Below are positions 1-6,451 of a DNA stretch of 7,750 bases, in pieces; the stretch's first letter is position 1, and every line of letters starts with the position of its first letter. Made by a program: the position numbers and the translations under genes. The notes below the pieces were generated by a model that did not search any database, was not told the DNA's origin, and saw nothing but the letters and a program-made list of their open reading frames with translations. Source of the stretch: Methylococcales bacterium. Lineage in GTDB: Bacteria; Pseudomonadota; Gammaproteobacteria; Methylococcales; Methylomonadaceae. Location of the stretch: NCBI GenBank assembly GCA_023146575.1, contig JAGLBU010000037.1, forward strand, positions 1-7,750, given 5' to 3'.

Positions 1-84
1 GATGGGACGCATGTTTTTTCACCTACGTTAGCGGCACACAACAATGCGGTTAGATCTTATGTAAAAGCAAATAAAAATAAATGA
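1..84 (+). CDS. mltG: MltG endolytic transglycosylase, C-terminal end (partial)
   Basis: Frame 1 is open from the first base and ends at the TGA at 82-84, giving the last 27 residues of a protein that starts upstream of the window. The residues begin DGTHVFSPTLAAHNNAVR, which closely resembles the typical MltG/YceG C-terminus (DG.H.FS.TL..HN.AV). MltG is an inner-membrane enzyme that cuts nascent peptidoglycan glycan strands and ends their elongation. Its stop overlaps the tmk start in an ATGA arrangement, and mltG just before tmk is the usual gammaproteobacterial order, which supports the call. Catalytic residues and the membrane anchor lie outside the window, so integrity cannot be judged. 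Confidence 0.85.
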   Translation, partial: DGTHVFSPTLAAHNNAVRSYVKANKNK

Positions 85-701
85 CACGAGGTCGATTTAT
101 CACCTTAGAAGGTGGGGAAGGGGTTGGGAAAAGCACCAATCTAAAATTTATAGAAGTCCTGTTAATCGAAAAAGGTCTGCAAGTGATGGTCACTCGCGAA
201 CCTGGTGGCACAGCATTAGCCGAAAAGCTACGACAATTATTACTCGCAAGCGATGTTAAAAAAATAGATGCGTCCACCGAGTTATTATTGATGTTTGCCG
301 CTAGAGCCGATCATATTCAGCAGGTGATTAAACCCGCCTTAGCACAAGAAAAATGGGTTTTATGTGACCGTTTTACCGATTCAACCTATGCGTATCAAGG
401 TGGCGGTCGAGGACTTGATACTGAAAATATTGCATGGTTAGAAAAATTTGTACAGCAACAATTACAGCCAGACATAACCTTTTTACTAGATGCTCCGATT
501 GAAATAGGCATGGCGCGCGCAAAAAAACGCGGGGCGTTAGATCGCTTTGAAACCGAACAACACGTGTTTTTTAATAAGGTTCGGGTGGCTTTTTTAAAAC
601 GTGCTAACGATTTTCCTAAGCGGATTAAAATTATTGATGCGAATCAAGCTTTATCAATGGTTCAAGAAAATATCCAAGCGCATTTGGATGCATTGATATG
701 A
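81..701 (+). CDS. tmk: dTMP (thymidylate) kinase
   Basis: This cytoplasmic enzyme phosphorylates dTMP to dTDP with ATP, a required step in dTTP synthesis. The 206 residues match the usual bacterial length. Visible motifs are the P-loop GGEGVGKST at 11-19, the TREPGGT segment at 38-44, the DRF motif at 96-98 followed by STYAYQGGGRG, and a LID region with basic residues around 145-157 (RAKKRGALDRFE). A basic LID is the pattern of the E. coli-type (type II) enzymes, where LID residues rather than P-loop residues help catalysis. The start ATG at 81 overlaps the mltG stop, and the gene's own stop overlaps the holB start, both as ATGA. No clear Shine-Dalgarno sequence precedes it, so translational coupling to mltG is likely. 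Nothing suggests damage. Confidence 0.97.
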   Translation: MTRGRFITLEGGEGVGKSTNLKFIEVLLIEKGLQVMVTREPGGTALAEKLRQLLLASDVKKIDASTELLLMFAARADHIQQVIKPALAQEKWVLCDRFTDSTYAYQGGGRGLDTENIAWLEKFVQQQLQPDITFLLDAPIEIGMARAKKRGALDRFETEQHVFFNKVRVAFLKRANDFPKRIKIIDANQALSMVQENIQAHLDALI

Positions 702-1702
702 TACAGCCTGAAATTTTGCCGTGGCATAAAGATCAATGGCAGATTTTAAATCAATATTTTCAGCAAAATAGAATCCCTCAAGCGCTGATGATAAAAGGGA
801 CAAGAGGTTTAGGAAAACAGGCTTTAGCGTATCAGTTTGCCAAAGCATTATTATGCCCACATCGCTCAAAAACGGGCGAAAGTTGTCAGCAATGTAATAG
901 TTGTAAACTTTTTAAAGCTGAAACACATCCAGATTGCCTGAGCCTTATTCCCAAAGACACGGGGAAAATTATTGGCATTGATGCGGTTAGAACCTTAATT
1001 GAAAAACTGAGCTTAAAACCACAATTTGAGATGATGCGAGTGGTACTTATTTATCCAGCCGATAAACTTAATAACGCGGCGGCTAATGCGTTTCTTAAAT
1101 GTTTGGAAGAACCAAACGAACGTACTTGTCTGATTTTAATTACCGAAAATTCGGCTAAATTACCCGCAACAATTTTGAGTCGCTGTCAAAAAATGACGCT
1201 GATAAAACCTGATACACAAAGTGCGCTGAATTGGTTGCATGAACAGCAGATTACTGACCAGACTCAAACCTTATTGAATTTGGCACAAGGCGCGCCTTTA
1301 TTGGCAAAAACGTATTTTGAAGAAGATACGTTAAGTTTGCGTGAAAATTGTTTTATGGATTGGATGGCGCTATCAAATCAACAAAAAAATCCCATTGAAA
1401 TTGCCGAACAATGGGTAAAACACCCTATTACGACGGTGTTGAACTGGCTTATATCATGGGTAGTTGATTTAATAAAATGTCATTATCAAGCGCCCATTAA
1501 ACAGTTATCGAACCCTGATTATCAACCAGATTTCCAAGATTTAGTACCTCGGTTAGACGTGAAAGAGATTCATCATTTTTACCAATATTTACTGAAGCGC
1601 CAACAAGATCAAGACACTCAAATTAATCTACAGATTATGTTTGAAGCACTTTTTATTTTATGGTCACAACTTACTTCAAAGGACTTAAACCATGCCAGAT
1701 AG
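698..1702 (+). CDS. holB: DNA polymerase III subunit delta'
   Basis: HolB is a clamp-loader subunit that works with HolA and DnaX to load the sliding clamp. The 334 residues match the E. coli protein length. The AAA+ features in order are a P-loop-like GTRGLGKQ at 34-41, a zinc module with Cys53, Cys63, Cys66 and Cys69 (C-x9-C-x2-C-x2-C), the family block DKLNNAAANAFLKCLEEP at 122-139, and the SRC motif at 161-163. The P-loop ends in KQ rather than KT/KS, which fits a subunit that does not need to hydrolyse ATP. The C-terminal third is the less conserved collar region. The start overlaps the tmk stop by four bases and the 3' end overlaps pilZ by 11 bases, so the gene is embedded in the operon. 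Confidence 0.96.
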   Translation: MIQPEILPWHKDQWQILNQYFQQNRIPQALMIKGTRGLGKQALAYQFAKALLCPHRSKTGESCQQCNSCKLFKAETHPDCLSLIPKDTGKIIGIDAVRTLIEKLSLKPQFEMMRVVLIYPADKLNNAAANAFLKCLEEPNERTCLILITENSAKLPATILSRCQKMTLIKPDTQSALNWLHEQQITDQTQTLLNLAQGAPLLAKTYFEEDTLSLRENCFMDWMALSNQQKNPIEIAEQWVKHPITTVLNWLISWVVDLIKCHYQAPIKQLSNPDYQPDFQDLVPRLDVKEIHHFYQYLLKRQQDQDTQINLQIMFEALFILWSQLTSKDLNHAR

Positions 1703-2090
1703 CAGCTCAAGGCGACCAACGCTTAATCTTTATAAAGAAATTTACAGTAAGTCTGACGATAAAAAAACGGGACAAAAGAAAAAAACCGACATTAAACCTT
1801 TGTATATGAATTATATGTCGTTTGTGACCGATGGTGGCTTTTTTATCCCGACTAAACGTCCGCATAAAATGGGCGCTAATATTGAAATTAACTTAGTCTT
1901 AACCGAAGATAGCCGAAAATTTATTCCCTTATCAGGTCATGTAGTTTGGATAACGCCTGCAGGCTGTAATAATCGTGCAATGGGGGTTGGAATTCAATTA
2001 AATAATGACGATCAAGGACGGGTTAAAAAAGAAATTGAACTAAATTTGGCACAAACTTTAAAATATGATGCTGCTACCAATACCATGTGA
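1692..2090 (+). CDS. pilZ: Type IV pilus assembly protein PilZ
   Basis: This is a 132-residue single-domain PilZ protein, needed in relatives for type IV pilus biogenesis and twitching. The core shows MSFVTDGGFFIPT at 42-54 and VVWITPAGCNNRAMGVGIQL at 84-103, as in the original PilZ proteins encoded beside holB in Pseudomonas and Xanthomonas. The usual c-di-GMP-binding RxxxR motif is absent before the first strand and the D/NxSxxG position reads TDGG. It therefore probably does not bind c-di-GMP and acts through protein partners such as the pilus ATPase PilB and FimX, as established in Xanthomonas. Residues 1-35 are an extra polar, basic N-terminal stretch. The ATG at 1692 is well supported: AAAGGA at 1678-1683 lies eight bases upstream, the clearest Shine-Dalgarno of the forward run. 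Confidence 0.93.
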   Translation: MPDSSSRRPTLNLYKEIYSKSDDKKTGQKKKTDIKPLYMNYMSFVTDGGFFIPTKRPHKMGANIEINLVLTEDSRKFIPLSGHVVWITPAGCNNRAMGVGIQLNNDDQGRVKKEIELNLAQTLKYDAATNTM

Positions 2091-2135
2091 TTTTTTGTTA
2101 TTATTTAATCTTTATTTTTCACCCTTTTTTTGCTT
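2091..2135 (+). other. T-rich 45-nt spacer before tatD
   Basis: This gap is the largest within the forward gene run. It is about two-thirds T, with runs of six or more T near both ends and a CACCC island between them. No stem precedes the first T-run, so I do not call it an intrinsic terminator. No Shine-Dalgarno is visible before the tatD ATG. It may be an unstructured leader that helps initiation without a Shine-Dalgarno, or may hide a weak promoter. Neither role is demonstrated. Confidence 0.3.
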
Positions 2136-2909
2136 ATGTTTATTGACTCCCACTGCCATTTAGACCTTTTGGATTTAAGCCCTTATCAAAATGATTTCGC
2201 AGCTTTTATGGCGGCTGAAAAGCAACAAAAAATTGATAAAATGCTCTGTATCTCGCTGGATTTAATGACGTATCCTGCGATGTATGAATTGGTTAAAGAT
2301 TATCCTGATATTTATCTTTCTTTAGGTGTGCATCCTAATGTTAAACCCAAAGAAACCTTAACCGAGGCTCAGTTGTTAACCTTTGCAGAGGATGAAAAAG
2401 TCATTGCAATTGGTGAAACGGGGCTGGATTATTTTCGCAGTAACGGTGACTTAAGCTGGCAACAGCAACAACTTAAAACCCATATTAGGGTGGCGAAACA
2501 CCTTAAAAAACCGCTGATTATTCATACGCGAGAAGCCAATCACGATGCTTTAGATATTTTAGCCCAAGAAGGTGCGGATGAAATTGGAGGTGTGATTCAT
2601 TGTTTTACCGAAGATTGGGACTTTGCTCAAAAAGCCATAGCCCTTAATTTTTATATTTCTTTTTCAGGGATTGTAACCTTTAAAAATGCGCTTGCGATTC
2701 AAGAAGCGGCTGCAAAAGTTCCAGAGGATAAATTTTTAATTGAAACCGACTCGCCTTATTTAGCCCCCATACCGTTTCGAGGCAAGCCTAATTATCCGCA
2801 TCATGTTTGCCATGTCGCCGAAAAATTGGCAGATTTACGCGGGGTTGCACTTGAAACCATTGCCAAACAATCCAGTGCCAATTTTAAAACATTATTTAAC
2901 CTAATATGA
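2136..2909 (+). CDS. tatD: TatD-family metal-dependent hydrolase (DNase)
   Basis: This 257-residue amidohydrolase-fold protein is of the TatD/YcfH type. Family members are Mg-dependent 3'-5' exodeoxyribonucleases or AP-endonuclease-like enzymes tied to DNA repair and turnover. Metal and catalytic residues are present: His6 and His8 in FIDSHCHLD, Glu94 in GETGLDYF, His130 in IIHTRE, His155 in VIHCFT and Asp205 in ETDSPYLAP. I chose the ATG at 2136 over the in-frame TTG at 2130 because family members begin within a residue or two of the M-x-D-S-H-C-H block. Position after holB and pilZ is typical for the ycfH-like paralog in gammaproteobacteria. The exact paralog (TatD versus YcfH) cannot be fixed by sight, though context favours YcfH. 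Confidence 0.93.
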   Translation: MFIDSHCHLDLLDLSPYQNDFAAFMAAEKQQKIDKMLCISLDLMTYPAMYELVKDYPDIYLSLGVHPNVKPKETLTEAQLLTFAEDEKVIAIGETGLDYFRSNGDLSWQQQQLKTHIRVAKHLKKPLIIHTREANHDALDILAQEGADEIGGVIHCFTEDWDFAQKAIALNFYISFSGIVTFKNALAIQEAAAKVPEDKFLIETDSPYLAPIPFRGKPNYPHHVCHVAEKLADLRGVALETIAKQSSANFKTLFNLI

Positions 2910-2916
2910 TGTCTTG

Positions 2917-3294
2917 ATGAAGCTACGTTATCGATTATTTTTACTATTATTCAGTCTATCTAGCTTAAGCGCGTGTACAGTGATGAGCTATAAAACCCGA
3001 GCGGATTATGGTAAAAGTGTTTTTAAACGCCAAAATGCGCTTTCAACCGAAATTATGATGATTGACGGTGAAATGTTACTGTCAGAAGATGATATGGATG
3101 AATTATTGGACGAGGAAGCCGAAATGCAAAAAGCTTGTCGTCTGCTTAATGACTATGCTTTGAAAAAAATAAATAAAGAATCTATCAGCCTCTTATTTAA
3201 AAAACGGGCGAACGATAGCATTGAAGACTGTGCGGACAGTATTGGCAATGTTGAATCTTTATTAGAAGATTTAGAAATTGATGACGAGTATTAA
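2917..3294 (+). CDS. Small acidic lipoprotein, unknown function
   Basis: I do not recognise a named family. The 125-residue product has a basic start (MKLRYR), a hydrophobic stretch at 7-18 and a lipobox LSAC with the lipidated Cys at 20. Thr at +2 predicts sorting to the outer membrane. The mature part is short, helical in appearance and strongly acidic in two places: around 56-69 (SEDDMDELLDEEAE) and at the C-terminus 113-125 (ESLLEDLEIDDEY). Cys74 and Cys105 could form one disulfide. I prefer the ATG at 2917 to the adjacent TTG at 2914. The gene starts seven bases after tatD and ends six bases before the DUF4105 gene, so it probably works with that protein, perhaps as an accessory lipoprotein. 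This partnership is inferred from spacing only. Confidence 0.75.
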   Translation: MKLRYRLFLLLFSLSSLSACTVMSYKTRADYGKSVFKRQNALSTEIMMIDGEMLLSEDDMDELLDEEAEMQKACRLLNDYALKKINKESISLLFKKRANDSIEDCADSIGNVESLLEDLEIDDEY

Positions 3295-3300
3295 AACCGT

Positions 3301-5205
3301 GTGAAAGTGTCTTTGGTTTTTTTGACACTTTTTTTAGGTCTACCGAGTTTTAGCTATGCCAATAATCCTTATTTACTTGAATTACAACAACAAGCACAAC
3401 GGCTTAATTTAGCCAATGAGCCTCTTTGGAAACGTCTGTTACATTATCAAACCGATTTAACGCATTTTAAAAAACAAAGTTTAATCACGAGTAAAAAATT
3501 CTTTTTTCATCCTCTTGGGCATCAGAACTTGAAAGCTGAATTAGAGGCTACCTTAGCGCAATTTTTCATTACCAAAGAGGATGATAAACACTCAGCTCAA
3601 TGTCGTTTTCCTGCACGGTTTCAGTGGTTGGTTTTAGAGCTTAAGATTGATAAAAAACAACTCCCTAATCGTGATTGCAAAGATTTACAGCAATGGCTTA
3701 AAGGCTTAGCGGTTGAAAATATTACCTTGGTTTTTCCTGTAGCGTATTTAAATAATCCAGCGTCTATGTTTGGACACAGTTTTTTGAAATTAGATCGTAA
3801 GGAAAATAACACCGAAGGCGCACAATTATTGGCATGGACGATTAATTATGCCGCTAAAACCGATCATGAGCGTGGTTTAAAATTTGTACTTAAAGGCTTA
3901 TTAGGTGGCTATCAAGGTCAGTTTACCCTCGCACCGTATTATGTTTTATTAAAGGAATACACCGATTTAGATAACCGCGATCTTTGGGAATACCAGCTTA
4001 ATTTTACCCAAGCCGAAACCCAGCGATTATTATGGCATTTGTGGGAAATATTAGCCGTCGAATTTGATTATTATTTCATCAATAAAAATTGTTCTTACCA
4101 ATTACTCTCTTTATTAGAGGTGGCTCGTCCGCAGTTAAATTTAACCGCACAATTTACCGTTGATACTATTCCAGCAGATACCGTTCGAGTCGTGATAAAA
4201 CAACAAGGGTTATTAAAAAAAGTTCATTATCGTCCTGCTTTATCCAGTAAGCTTATAGCAAAAGCGGCATTATTAACCAAGCCTCAACAAGCTATTTCCA
4301 AAGCGTTAGCAATGGGCAATATAAGCTTGAATCATCCTGATGTTAACAACCAGGAACCCTTAAAAAAAGCTCAAATTTTAGAATTAGCCGCGGATTATTT
4401 ATCGTACTTGAATGCTAAAAAAATAAAAAACAAACAAAAAATTAATGGCAAACGTGCGTATCAACTGCGATCGGCGCGCAGTCAATTACCCTTAAAAACC
4501 CCTGAAATTAATATAGCTATCCCCAAAGGTCGTCCAGATGAAGGTCATGCAGGCAATAGGGCGCAAATTGGTACAGGCCATGATGGTAAATCGACCTTTA
4601 TTGAAATTGCACATCGCTGGGCATATCATGATTTATATGATAATTCACAAGGTTTTGTAAAAGGGGCAGAGGTTGAATTTATAAAATCGGTGCTTCGATA
4701 TTATCCGACCAAAAATCGACTAAAACTGGAACAATTAGAATTAATTAATTTAACCTCGCTGTCGAATTATAATTCGTTTATGAAACCCTTTTCGTGGCAA
4801 GTTGCACTGGGCGTAAAACAAATACGATTTGAAGATCAGCAACGGCATTTAGTCGGACGATTAAAAATCGGTGGCGGCATCAGTTATTACCCCTCTAAAA
4901 ACACGCTATTATCGATAAACCTATTAGGTTCGGTTTTATTAAGCCCTGAATTTCGTCAGTTTACCGCGTTTGGAATCGGCGTGGGTGTTCGCTTTCATTA
5001 CGACCCTATTCCAGCATGGCGAATTGCGTTGAGTGCCAAGGCTTTACAATATCTACAAGGACGTGATCATTTAAGTTATCACTCTCAACTAAAACAGCGC
5101 TTTAGTGTCTCTAAAAAACAGGCATTGATACTGGATTTCAATCATCAACAAGAATTTGGACATAACGATTTAAGCGCTAAAATTTCATGGCAATTTTACT
5201 TTTAA
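3301..5205 (+). CDS. DUF4105 (Lnb N-terminal periplasmic) domain protein with outer-membrane-barrel-like C-terminus
   Basis: A 634-residue exported protein. The GTG at 3301 is chosen because it gives a clean Sec signal peptide, with a hydrophobic core at 3-15 and likely cleavage after SYA at 20. No Shine-Dalgarno is evident. Residues 21-130 are mostly helical and contain CRFPAR, with Cys101 and Cys126 as a plausible disulfide. The DUF4105 core spans roughly 140-280, with PASMFGHSFLKLD (His159) and YYFINKNCSYQLLSLLE (Cys264). This His-before-Cys order resembles circularly permuted papain-like (LRAT/NlpC-type) enzymes, suggesting a thiol hydrolase or transferase, although no activity is established here. 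From about 410 to the end, alternating-hydrophobicity strands follow one another, and the chain ends SWQFYF with a terminal Phe, typical of outer-membrane barrels. An outer-membrane anchor with a periplasmic thiol-enzyme domain is the likely layout. Confidence 0.85.
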   Translation: MKVSLVFLTLFLGLPSFSYANNPYLLELQQQAQRLNLANEPLWKRLLHYQTDLTHFKKQSLITSKKFFFHPLGHQNLKAELEATLAQFFITKEDDKHSAQCRFPARFQWLVLELKIDKKQLPNRDCKDLQQWLKGLAVENITLVFPVAYLNNPASMFGHSFLKLDRKENNTEGAQLLAWTINYAAKTDHERGLKFVLKGLLGGYQGQFTLAPYYVLLKEYTDLDNRDLWEYQLNFTQAETQRLLWHLWEILAVEFDYYFINKNCSYQLLSLLEVARPQLNLTAQFTVDTIPADTVRVVIKQQGLLKKVHYRPALSSKLIAKAALLTKPQQAISKALAMGNISLNHPDVNNQEPLKKAQILELAADYLSYLNAKKIKNKQKINGKRAYQLRSARSQLPLKTPEINIAIPKGRPDEGHAGNRAQIGTGHDGKSTFIEIAHRWAYHDLYDNSQGFVKGAEVEFIKSVLRYYPTKNRLKLEQLELINLTSLSNYNSFMKPFSWQVALGVKQIRFEDQQRHLVGRLKIGGGISYYPSKNTLLSINLLGSVLLSPEFRQFTAFGIGVGVRFHYDPIPAWRIALSAKALQYLQGRDHLSYHSQLKQRFSVSKKQALILDFNHQQEFGHNDLSAKISWQFYF

Positions 5206-5218
5206 CCGATCAATATTA

Positions 5219-5812
5219 ATGATAACAACACAAATTGATTTACTGCGGCACGGAGAAGTACAGGGCGGGCAATATTATCGAGGCATAACCGATGATGCTT
5301 TAACTGAAAAAGGTTGGCAACAAATGCAGAAACGGGTACAGCCAATTAAGGATTGGGAACTTATCATCAGCTCACCCTTGCAACGTTGTTTAAATTTTGC
5401 CAAAAAATTAAACCAACAGCGTAATATTCCGTTAATAATAGACGCTGGATTTCAGGAAATTAATTTTGGTGATTGGGAAAGGAAAACCGCCACCGAAATA
5501 GAACAACAATGGCCACAGTATTTAATGAAATTTTATCAAGACCCTATTCAATATCCGCCGCCAAAGGGTGAATCTATTGCTCTTTTTCAACAAAGAATTC
5601 TTAAAAGCTGGCAAGCGATTTTGCAACATTATCAAGGACAAAATATTGTCATCATCACCCATGCAGGCGTTATAAGGGCATTATTTTCATTATTGCTTAA
5701 TATTCCGACTAAAAACAGCTTTTCGGTTGCCATAAATCACGCCAGCTTAAGCCGCTTTCAATGTTTTCATGGCGAACCTAATTTTACCCAATTAAATTTT
5801 CATTTAACATAA
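5219..5812 (+). CDS. Histidine phosphatase family protein, alpha-ribazole phosphatase (CobC)-like
   Basis: This 197-residue cytoplasmic protein belongs to the histidine phosphatase (phosphoglycerate mutase-like) superfamily, which acts through a phosphohistidine intermediate. The catalytic set is complete: Arg10-His11 in LLRHGE, Arg56 in SSPLQRC, Glu80 in FQEINFGDWE and His148 in ITHAGVIR. The YYRGITDDALTEKGWQQM segment at 19-36 resembles CobC enzymes, which remove the phosphate of alpha-ribazole phosphate in the final steps of cobalamin nucleotide-loop assembly. No other cobalamin gene is in the window, so the substrate remains uncertain and I give no symbol. A broader sugar-phosphate phosphatase role is the alternative. 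The start ATG lies 13 bases after the DUF4105 gene, with no obvious Shine-Dalgarno. It is the last gene of the forward run. Confidence 0.85.
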   Translation: MITTQIDLLRHGEVQGGQYYRGITDDALTEKGWQQMQKRVQPIKDWELIISSPLQRCLNFAKKLNQQRNIPLIIDAGFQEINFGDWERKTATEIEQQWPQYLMKFYQDPIQYPPPKGESIALFQQRILKSWQAILQHYQGQNIVIITHAGVIRALFSLLLNIPTKNSFSVAINHASLSRFQCFHGEPNFTQLNFHLT

Positions 5813-5860
5813 CGGATGCTTTTTTTAATACAGCAAGTAGGAACGAAAAAAATCAATCCG
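5813..5860. terminator. Imperfect inverted repeat between convergent genes, possible terminator
   Basis: The forward gene ending at 5812 and the reverse gene ending at 5853 converge here. CGGAT at 5813-5817 plus a T7 run at 5820-5826 can pair with an A7 run at 5846-5852 plus ATCCG at 5856-5860. A small internal mismatch and a loop of about 19 bases interrupt the pairing. The right arm overlaps the last codons of the reverse gene. The T and A runs sit inside the stem rather than flanking a GC-rich stem, so this is not a canonical intrinsic terminator. Confidence 0.25.
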
Positions 5861-6272
5861 CGACATATGGAGAGGTTCCTCCAAATGCTGAGCTTGCCCG
5901 TTCTTTAAACTTCGTACATACGCATTCTGCGGTACTACATTTATTTAACATCTTGTTAAGGCCGCTAACATCGTAAGGTTTTTTATGATTAAGTTCAGTC
6001 CTAGTTCCATTTTCATACGCATAAACACCGCCCATATGGTCTAGTTTTTCCATAAAGCGAAGAGCATCATTCTCGCAAATTATTTTTTGATTTTCAACTG
6101 GCTTTGAGCAGTTAACCCGACTCGGAAGGTCACCATAAAAGTCTGAATGACGGCCAATAGTTTCGTGTAATTTTGACATCTGAACCGTAGCAATACAATT
6201 ATCTGCGGCATAAGCTGTAGACACTGATATTACAGACGAAAGCAAAACTATTATTAGGGTGTAATTTTTCAT
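5853..6272 (-). CDS. Small secreted six-cysteine protein, unknown function
   Basis: I do not recognise the family. The 139-residue product starts with a clear Sec signal peptide (MKNYTLIIVLLSSVISVS), with likely cleavage after AYA at 22. The mature part of about 117 residues has six cysteines, at 26, 55, 66, 112, 117 and 119, the last three clustered as C-x4-C-x-C. An even number of cysteines after a signal peptide suggests a disulfide-stabilised periplasmic or secreted domain. No catalytic motif stands out, and a small inhibitor or binding protein is possible but unsupported. The reading strand opposes the forward run and matches nirK. An AGAG Shine-Dalgarno lies eight bases before the ATG. 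A weak promoter could lie in the relic behind it: TTGTTC (6323-6328 complement), an 18-base spacer, then TTTAAT (6299-6304 complement). Confidence 0.7.
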   Translation of the reverse strand: MKNYTLIIVLLSSVISVSTAYAADNCIATVQMSKLHETIGRHSDFYGDLPSRVNCSKPVENQKIICENDALRFMEKLDHMGGVYAYENGTRTELNHKKPYDVSGLNKMLNKCSTAECVCTKFKERASSAFGGTSPYVAD

Positions 6273-6274
6273 GA

Positions 6275-6443
6275 TTGAAACTCTTTAAAGGGTATGTGAT
6301 TAAAGCAAAACAAGATGATTTTGAACAAGAATGGGCGCAAACCCTAGCGGAAATAGTCGCCTCCTCTTTTTTAGAAAAACCGTGTGTATTATGGCATTGT
6401 TACAACAGGAAAATTATGAAAATTTGCTAAATTTAAATGTTGA
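6275..6443 (+). pseudogene. Decayed fragment of a PD-(D/E)XK-like nuclease / restriction-type protein
   Basis: One forward frame, open from 6275 to the stop at 6428-6430, reads YVIKAKQDDFEQEWAQTLAE followed by IVASSFLEKP. This matches the pattern I recall from a widespread PD-(D/E)XK-like family, roughly (V/I)(V/I)EAKxxDxxxGxxQxxAExxAA. After a +1 frame change near 6375-6386, where an A5 run and a GTGTGT tract lie, the next frame reads YYGIVTTGKL, stop (TGA at 6417-6419), KFAKF. In the family this position is YG(I/V)(V/T)TTGxxWxF, so the TGA sits exactly where the conserved Trp (TGG) belongs. The catalytic E of ExK reads Lys (AAA for GAA). The N-terminal domain and the C-terminus are missing. 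Family resemblance is from memory of the pattern, but the frameshift, nonsense codon and lost Glu agree on a dead gene. Confidence 0.6.
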
Positions 6444-6451
6444 ATAGTTTT

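Noticed and set aside
50..277. Reverse-strand open frame of 75 codons over mltG/tmk
   Set aside because: It lies opposite the P-loop region of an intact tmk, has no recognisable motif or ribosome site, and is explained as a shadow.
654..869. Reverse-strand open frame of 71 codons over tmk/holB
   Set aside because: It is fully antisense to conserved coding sequence of both genes and lacks any family feature.
2085..2130. Intrinsic terminator after pilZ based on T-runs
   Set aside because: No GC-containing stem precedes the T-runs, and the next gene continues on the same strand after a short gap.
2130..2135. TTG start two codons upstream of the tatD ATG
   Set aside because: TatD proteins normally begin right at the M-x-D-S-H-C-H block, and no ribosome site favours the TTG.
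2914..2916. TTG start one codon upstream of the lipoprotein ATG
   Set aside because: The adjacent ATG gives the same signal peptide and is the more usual start codon.
3621..3812. Reverse-strand open frame of 63 codons inside the DUF4105 gene
   Set aside because: It is antisense to the conserved DUF4105 region, including the FGHSF motif, so it is a shadow frame.
6421..6440. AAATTT-GCT-AAATTT repeat near the end of the nuclease relic
   Set aside because: AAATTT is itself self-complementary and common in AT-rich DNA, so the pairing is not meaningful.
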